Shown in pieces: positions 57,179-64,000 of a stretch of 64,000 bases of DNA. The stretch lies in NCBI GenBank assembly GCA_902558095.1, contig CACECP010000003.1:80887-144886 (forward strand), given 5' to 3'. Source of the DNA: an uncultured SAR86 cluster bacterium. GTDB taxonomy: Bacteria; Pseudomonadota; Gammaproteobacteria; Magnimaribacterales; D2472. Both the position numbers and the translations under genes were made by a program. Under the pieces are notes generated by a model, which saw only the letters and a list, made by a program, of their open reading frames with translations, searched no databases and was not told the DNA's origin. The first letter of the stretch is position 1. Every line of letters begins with the position of its first letter.

Positions 57179-58311
57179 TATTTATCTCTTAAATTTACAA
57201 GGCTTTGAACAGCTATTGCCTTATTTTTTCCAATAATACCAATTTGTTCTGATGTAGTTGCTTTTAATCCTATTTTGTTAACTGGAATCTTTAGAATGGA
57301 GGATAGGCTCTTCAAGATATCATCTCTATGTGGGTTTATTTTAGGTTCCTCACAAATAATAGTGGTATCTATGTTATGTATCTCAAGTTTTAATTCATTT
57401 AATTTCCTAAGGCAAAAAGTAATAATCTCTGAGCTATCTAAATTTTCATTTTTATCATCTTGATCTGAAAAATATTTACCAATATCATCAAGCCCTGCTG
57501 CACCCAATATTGAATCAGCTATAGAATGAAGTAATACATCTCCATCAGAATGCGCTATTATTTTATAGTCACAATCAATATGATAGCCTCCTAATATCAT
57601 TCCAGAACCATCTTCGTACTTATGAAGATCAAAACCCATGCCAGATCTAGTTAAAAATTTATTTAAAATTTCTAAATCCTCTGGCTCAGTTATCTTAATG
57701 TTAGATCTTCTTCCTTTAATCTTAGATGTTTTTAGATTTGAATACTCAATTGCAAATGACTCGTCTGGGCATTTAATATTTTCATCAATGCATTGCTTTA
57801 AAGATAATTTAAGGTCGTTAAATTTTGATATTTGAGGTGTCTGAACTAAGTGATATTTATCTTTATCTTTAGTTTTAGATGCTTTTATAGAATCATAGAC
57901 TGGGGTATAGAGATAAGAGCAACTTGTACCAGAATTTTTTATATCCTGTAACAAATTTAAAATATCATCTACAATCACATTTGGTCGAGCAGCATCATGA
58001 GTTATAACATATTCGTATTTATCATTTGCATGATTTAAGGCATTAAATATCGAGTTTTGTCTGGTATTTCCACCAAAAATAAATTCAACTTTTTCTGAGT
58101 TATAAAAGTCTTGATTTTTAATTTCTAGATCATCTTTAGATATTGCAATTATAATCTTAGATACATTCTCTGACTCAATAAAAGGCCTAACAGATCTTTC
58201 AATAATAGACTTACCATTTACTCTGCAATATTGCTTTGGTGTGCTGCCACCAAATCTTTTGCCTACTCCAGCAGCTGCAATGACAACCAACAAATCATTC
58301 ATCATCATCAT
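57178..58311 (-). CDS. ispDF: bifunctional IspD-IspF, MEP pathway
   Basis: Fused CDP-ME synthase (residues about 5-212) and MECDP synthase (about 217-377). IspD shows IAAAGVGKRFGGSTPKQY and THDAARPN; IspF shows GMGFDLHKYEDGSGMILGG and AHSDGDVLLHSIADSILGAAG with its zinc His residues. The gene begins with four ATG codons in a row (58311, 58308, 58305, 58302). The AAGG site touches the first, so by spacing the third or fourth is used. It overlaps ftsB by 17 bp. Confidence 0.97.
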   Translation of the reverse strand: MMMMNDLLVVIAAAGVGKRFGGSTPKQYCRVNGKSIIERSVRPFIESENVSKIIIAISKDDLEIKNQDFYNSEKVEFIFGGNTRQNSIFNALNHANDKYEYVITHDAARPNVIVDDILNLLQDIKNSGTSCSYLYTPVYDSIKASKTKDKDKYHLVQTPQISKFNDLKLSLKQCIDENIKCPDESFAIEYSNLKTSKIKGRRSNIKITEPEDLEILNKFLTRSGMGFDLHKYEDGSGMILGGYHIDCDYKIIAHSDGDVLLHSIADSILGAAGLDDIGKYFSDQDDKNENLDSSEIITFCLRKLNELKLEIHNIDTTIICEEPKINPHRDDILKSLSSILKIPVNKIGLKATTSEQIGIIGKNKAIAVQSLVNLRDK

Positions 58312-58603
58312 CCTTTTTATTTTCTTCTTTGAAAGAAATAAATTCTTCTTCTTTATATGTGAGATTTAATTTTTCTCTTGCAAAATTTTCAACATGATCA
58401 TTTGAATTTTGAGCATTTTTAATTTCAAATTCAAGAATTTTATTCTGTCTCTTTAATTCCTGATTTTGAATCTCTTGTGTTTTATTATCTTCAATTAATT
58501 CAGCTCTCTTAGAATAACTATTCTCACCAAAAAAAATACTTTTGGATAGCATGATAATAATTAAAATTAGGGCTGCGATTAGCAGATAATACAGTTTATT
58601 CAT
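58295..58603 (-). CDS. ftsB: cell-division protein FtsB
   Basis: Bitopic divisome protein of the FtsQLB complex. One membrane span (YYLLIAALILIIIMLSKSIFF) and a coiled coil (KTQEIQNQELKRQNKILEFE) are visible. The tail EENKKDDDDE ends in acid residues encoded by the GAT repeat that also forms the ATG run of ispDF. The 102 residues and the eno-ftsB-ispD position are conserved. Confidence 0.94.
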   Translation of the reverse strand: MNKLYYLLIAALILIIIMLSKSIFFGENSYSKRAELIEDNKTQEIQNQELKRQNKILEFEIKNAQNSNDHVENFAREKLNLTYKEEEFISFKEENKKDDDDE

Positions 58604-59874
58604 TTAAGCAAAATATTGCTACTTTCTTCTTCTATCCAAAGCAATCTATTGTATTTTGCTACTCTATCAGACCTACAAGGAGCTCCGGTTTTAATTTGTC
58701 CAATTCCCAGGCCTACTGCAAGATCAGCAATTGTAGTATCTTCAGTCTCGCCAGAACGGTGCGAGATGATTGACTTAAAATTATTTTGATTAGCGAAATG
58801 AATAGTTTCAATCGTTTCAGTTATTGAACCAACTTGATTAAACTTAATAAGTATTGAATTGGCCATTTCTTTATTAATGCCATCTTTAAGTATTTTCTTG
58901 TTTGTAACAAATAAATCGTCTCCAACAAGTTGACAAGTTGATCCTAATTTTTCTGTGAGAAGCTTCCATCCCTCAATATCATTTTCATCCATGCCATCTT
59001 CAATTGATACAATAGGATATTTTTTGGTCAAATCATCTAAATAGTCAGTAAATGCTGAAGATGATAATTTTTTACTTTCTCCAGTTAAAATATATTCTTT
59101 GCCATCAAAAAACTCACTTGCTGCACAATCAAGAGCAATATTTACGTCTTTACCGGGGACTAATTCTGTTTCTTTTATAGCATCAACAATTAATTTCAAT
59201 GCTTCATCATTTGATTCAAGACTAGGTGCAAAGCCACCTTCATCACCAACCGCTGTTGAGTGATTATTGATTAGAAGTATTTTCTTTAAATTATGATAAA
59301 TTTCTGTAGCCCATTGCATCACCTCAACAAAATCTTTTGCACCACTTGGAATTATCATAAACTCTTGAATATCTATATTGTTATCAGCATGCTCACCACC
59401 ATTTAGGATATTAAACATTGGCAAAGGCATACTATGGTTAACATTTTCACCAGTAATGTCTTTATAGACCCTCGAGAAGTGCTCATATAGTGAGATATTG
59501 TTAGCTTTTGCTGCCACATGAGCTACTGCAAGTGATATTGCTAATATTGCATTGGCTCCAACATTTGATTTATCTTTGGTATCGTCAAATAGTATTAACG
59601 ATTCATCAATTTCTTTTTGATTATTTGGATTTTTGCCTATTACAAGAGATGACAATATATTATTAATATTATTGACAGCCTTTATTACGCTTTTGCCATG
59701 ATAAGTAATTTCATTATCACGCAGTTCAACTGCCTCTTTTGAACCAGTAGATGCTCCACTTGGAACCATTGCTGATGCTGATATTCCATCTTCCAAAGTA
59801 ATCTTACAAGATATGGTAGGAATACCTCTTGAATCAAAAACTTGAATGGCGTTTACTGAAGATATTTTTTGCAT
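58600..59874 (-). CDS. eno: enolase
   Basis: Glycolytic 2-phosphoglycerate dehydratase. The 424 residues show SVNAIQVFDSRGIPT, GDEGGFAPSLESN, the metal ligands and catalytic residues around DCAASEFFDG, VSIEDGMDENDIEG and DDLFVTN, and the Lys of LIKFNQVGS. It overlaps ftsB by 4 bp and lies 3 bp after kdsA. Confidence 0.98.
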   Translation of the reverse strand: MQKISSVNAIQVFDSRGIPTISCKITLEDGISASAMVPSGASTGSKEAVELRDNEITYHGKSVIKAVNNINNILSSLVIGKNPNNQKEIDESLILFDDTKDKSNVGANAILAISLAVAHVAAKANNISLYEHFSRVYKDITGENVNHSMPLPMFNILNGGEHADNNIDIQEFMIIPSGAKDFVEVMQWATEIYHNLKKILLINNHSTAVGDEGGFAPSLESNDEALKLIVDAIKETELVPGKDVNIALDCAASEFFDGKEYILTGESKKLSSSAFTDYLDDLTKKYPIVSIEDGMDENDIEGWKLLTEKLGSTCQLVGDDLFVTNKKILKDGINKEMANSILIKFNQVGSITETIETIHFANQNNFKSIISHRSGETEDTTIADLAVGLGIGQIKTGAPCRSDRVAKYNRLLWIEEESSNILLK

Positions 59875-59877
59875 CTC

Positions 59878-60708
59878 TTAAATTATTTCAAGATCTTTTT
59901 GATTTTTCACAAATTCATCTAATTCTTTTACTTGTTTTAAAAATTCTTCTAAGACAGATAAAGGTAGTGCGCATGGACCATCACACTTTGCTTCATCTGG
60001 ATTAGGATGAGCTTCAAGAAATAATCCTGCAATAGATTGAGATATTCCAGCTTTGGCAAGGCTTAATACATATTCTCTTCTTCCGCCCGTTGCGCTTCCT
60101 AGACCACCTGGCAATTGGAGTGAATGAGTCACATCGAATATTACTGGCTTAGATAATTTTTTAAGAATTTGAAAATTCAAAGTATCAACGACTAAATTGT
60201 TGTAACCAAATGAATTTCCTCGCTCACATAATATTATTTTATCATTACCAGCTGCTGAACATTTCTCTATAGTATTTGACATTTCTGGAGCTGATAAAAA
60301 CTGTGGTTTTTTGAATTGAATTATTGAATCTGTTTTTGCTGCTGCGCTTACAAGATCAGTCTGTCTTGCTAAAAATGCAGGTATCTGAATAATCTCACAA
60401 ACTTCAGTTACAGGCTTGGCTTGATTTGGTTCATGGATATCTGTAATAACAGGGACATCAAAAGTATTTGAAACCTCTTGGAGAATCTTAAGACCCTCTT
60501 CAATACCTGGTCCTCTAAATGAATTAATAGAACTTCTATTCGCTTTGTCATATGATCCTTTAAAAATATAATTAATATTTAGTTTTTGAGTGGTTTCTTT
60601 GAATTTTTCAGCAACTTTCATTGCCAGGTCTCTAGACTCTAAAACATTCATACCTCCCATAAGAGTCATAGAATCATCGTTATCAATGTTAAAATTTCTT
60701 AGTTTCAT
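59878..60708 (-). CDS. kdsA: 3-deoxy-D-manno-octulosonate 8-phosphate synthase KdsA
   Basis: Makes KDO-8-P for lipopolysaccharide. The 276 residues start with the beta-barrel ([19 protein letters not shown]) and contain [31 protein letters not shown] and [22 protein letters not shown]. The pyrG-kdsA-eno order is typical of pseudomonads and marine gammaproteobacteria. It shows the cell has a KDO-containing outer membrane. Confidence 0.98.
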   Translation of the reverse strand: MKLRNFNIDNDDSMTLMGGMNVLESRDLAMKVAEKFKETTQKLNINYIFKGSYDKANRSSINSFRGPGIEEGLKILQEVSNTFDVPVITDIHEPNQAKPVTEVCEIIQIPAFLARQTDLVSAAAKTDSIIQFKKPQFLSAPEMSNTIEKCSAAGNDKIILCERGNSFGYNNLVVDTLNFQILKKLSKPVIFDVTHSLQLPGGLGSATGGRREYVLSLAKAGISQSIAGLFLEAHPNPDEAKCDGPCALPLSVLEEFLKQVKELDEFVKNQKDLEII

Positions 60709-60710
60709 AT

Positions 60711-62383
<1,673 letters not shown>

Positions 62384-62420
62384 ATAGTTAAATAATAATT
62401 ATCCAAATGGTTTGATTATT

Positions 62421-63479
62421 CTAGATATTTTTATAATATCTTTTGACTCTTGATTTTATTCTTATCATTAAATCATATGATATTAATCCATTTGATGATG
62501 CTAATTTGTTTATTGAGTGTGTGGGTGAAAAAAATTCGCACCAGTCTCCAATTTTACAGTCTTCGATATTTGTAACATCTACAGTGGTTACGTCCATGCT
62601 AACCTTTCCAAAAATTTTTGCATCTTTATGATTAATCTTTACCACAGTTCCATCTTTAATATGATTAGGTAATCCATCCGCATATCCCATATAAACAGTT
62701 GCTATTTTCATATCCTTCATAGCTTCAGCCCTTCCGTCATAGCCAACTTTTTCACCTCTTTTGATGTTTCTAACATTAATAATTGGAGATCTAAGAGTCA
62801 TTGCTGTTTTAAGATCATTATTTCCAATGTAACCACCGAATATTCCTATGCCAACTCTGACCCAATCATAAGATTTTTCAGGAAAATTAATAATACAACC
62901 AGTATTTGCAATACTTTTATGCACATCTGAATGCAACTTACTAGATAGAGCATCAAACCTATCAAATTGAATTTTATTTGAAGGATCATCAGGTACGTTT
63001 GAAGCTGCAAGATGAGACATTAAAACAAACTTTTTATCACTCAAATTAGTATTATAAATATCCATGAATTCATCTTCTTCAAAACCAAGTCTGTTCATGC
63101 CAGTATTTATTTTGAACCATAAGCTTTTAAAATGATTATCTTCTTTAACAATCCCAAATTGATGAGAGTTATGAATAACAAGATCTAAAGAGTTTGAGAT
63201 TGATTCTTTGAGATCTTCCTTGGAATAAACTCCTTGCATTAATAAAATCTTTTTATTTGATATTTTTCTTAATTCTATTGCTTCCTCAAGACGAACTACT
63301 CCATATCCATCGACCAAATCATCTATATCTTTTACTATATTAGGAAGGATATGGCCATATGCATCTGACTTTATGATTGCCATAAATTTAGATGAAGCAT
63401 CAATTTTATTCTTTAGTTGGATTATGTTTTCTCTAACAATTTTAGGCTCAATAAAGAGCTCAGTTGTGAGTCTGCTCAT
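62421..63479 (-). CDS. alr: alanine racemase Alr
   Basis: PLP enzyme supplying D-alanine for peptidoglycan. The 352 residues hold the PLP Lys37 ([10 protein letters not shown]), the catalytic Tyr region [20 protein letters not shown], followed by YADGLPNHI, and [11 protein letters not shown]. It overlaps dnaB by 4 bp; dnaB-alr adjacency is conserved in gammaproteobacteria. Confidence 0.97.
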   Translation of the reverse strand: MSRLTTELFIEPKIVRENIIQLKNKIDASSKFMAIIKSDAYGHILPNIVKDIDDLVDGYGVVRLEEAIELRKISNKKILLMQGVYSKEDLKESISNSLDLVIHNSHQFGIVKEDNHFKSLWFKINTGMNRLGFEEDEFMDIYNTNLSDKKFVLMSHLAASNVPDDPSNKIQFDRFDALSSKLHSDVHKSIANTGCIINFPEKSYDWVRVGIGIFGGYIGNNDLKTAMTLRSPIINVRNIKRGEKVGYDGRAEAMKDMKIATVYMGYADGLPNHIKDGTVVKINHKDAKIFGKVSMDVTTVDVTNIEDCKIGDWCEFFSPTHSINKLASSNGLISYDLMIRIKSRVKRYYKNI

Positions 63480-64000
63480 TCAAAAGAGTCGTAAAAACTA
63501 TCAGTAGAAAAATTTTCAAATCTTGTAAACTCTTTTAAGAAAGTTAGATTGACGGTCCCTATAGGACCATTTCTCTGTTTACCAATTATGATTTCAGCTT
63601 TATTTCCCTGCTCAGAATCTTCATTATAAACTTCATCCCTGTATATGAATAAAATAACATCAGCGTCTTGCTCAATAGCTCCAGAATCTCTTAGATCAGC
63701 CATAATTGGTCTTTTATTTGGTCTTTGTTCAACAGCCCTATTAAGTTGTGATAAAGCAATAACAGGAACATTAAGCTCTTTTGCTAAAGACTTTAATGAT
63801 CTTGAAATTTCGGATATTTGATTGACCCTATTTTCAGCAGAAAGTGGAAGTTGCATTAATTGGAGATAGTCTACAACTATTAAAGATAATCCATTTTCTT
63901 CAGTTCTTGCAAGTCTTCTAGCTTTTGCTCTTAGTTCCATAGGTGAAATCAACGAGCTATCGTCAATCCATAATGGCATATTTTTTAATTTTTCACTTTG
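63476..64000 (-). CDS. dnaB: replicative DNA helicase DnaB, C-terminal part (runs off the window)
   Basis: The C-terminal RecA-like helicase domain only, about 174 residues. The frame stays open to base 64000 (upstream codons read QSEKLKN before the internal Met at 63979), so this is not a short gene. Motifs include the Walker [49 protein letters not shown] and [12 protein letters not shown]. The N-terminal part and Walker A lie beyond the window. Confidence 0.97.
   Translation of the reverse strand, partial: QSEKLKNMPLWIDDSSLISPMELRAKARRLARTEENGLSLIVVDYLQLMQLPLSAENRVNQISEISRSLKSLAKELNVPVIALSQLNRAVEQRPNKRPIMADLRDSGAIEQDADVILFIYRDEVYNEDSEQGNKAEIIIGKQRNGPIGTVNLTFLKEFTRFENFSTDSFYDSFE

Noticed and set aside
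63476..63979. Complete small gene starting at 63979
   Set aside because: The frame remains open to the window edge and the protein is the C-terminal part of DnaB, so the Met is internal.

Overview
This 64 kb window is a gene-dense, AT-rich stretch of a free-living gammaproteobacterial chromosome. Gene order and content are gammaproteobacterial: tol-pal with cpoB and tRNA-Lys, iscRSUA-fdx-iscX, hisS-yfgM-bamB-der, dapA-bamC-purC, pyrG-kdsA-eno-ftsB-ispDF and dnaB-alr. The low GC, very short spacers, frequent 1-35 bp gene overlaps and the removal of single genes from otherwise conserved operons fit a streamlined marine lineage. SAR86-like is my inference; nothing here proves it. I see no insertion sequence, prophage, integron or CRISPR array. 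No gene-free stretch exceeds about 125 bp.

Layout. 1-10.4 kb: groEL (3' part outside the window), groES, a VanZ-like membrane protein, ampG-ampD (muropeptide recycling), ispH-lspA-ileS-ribF-murJ and msrB. 10.4-13.1 kb: a small accessory patch with a winged-helix-like regulator, a hexapeptide acyltransferase that seems to start at a non-canonical AUC codon, and a MATE exporter. 13.1-23.9 kb: a complete TCA-cycle operon, sdhCDAB-sucAB-lpd-sucCD. 23.9-31.8 kb: der-bamB-yfgM-hisS-ispG-rodZ-rlmN-ndk. 31.8-34.8 kb: the isc iron-sulfur operon without hscBA, under a promoter that carries a textbook IscR operator and seems to give a leaderless mRNA. 34.8-42.7 kb: purC-bamC-dapA, a PrxQ peroxiredoxin, a secreted isoaspartyl peptidase, a PerM-like protein, BepA and a nucleotide-transporter-like protein.

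42.7-50.6 kb: tRNA-Lys(UUU), then (all reading leftward) cpoB-pal-tolBARQ-ybgC, a PD-(D/E)XK nuclease, yebC, aspS and fmdB. The nuclease sits exactly where ruvCAB normally lies. 50.6-54.7 kb: a ProRS that has lost its editing insertion, an unknown secreted protein, an acetyl-CoA acyltransferase and recA with a near-perfect LexA operator. 54.7-64 kb: fdxA, a DUF368 membrane protein, pcm-surE-ispDF(fusion)-ftsB-eno-kdsA-pyrG, alr and the 3' end of dnaB.

Most genes are housekeeping: central carbon metabolism, Fe-S assembly, isoprenoid synthesis (ispH, ispG, ispDF), outer-membrane assembly (bamB, bamC, bepA), Tol-Pal, peptidoglycan metabolism (murJ, ampG, ampD, alr, dapA, rodZ) and translation. 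I found no clearly new multi-gene system. The most unusual signals are the nuclease at the ruvCAB locus, the AUC-start acyltransferase, the leaderless IscR-controlled promoter, the editing-domain deletion in ProRS, and a terminator hairpin that also holds the next gene's ribosome binding site.
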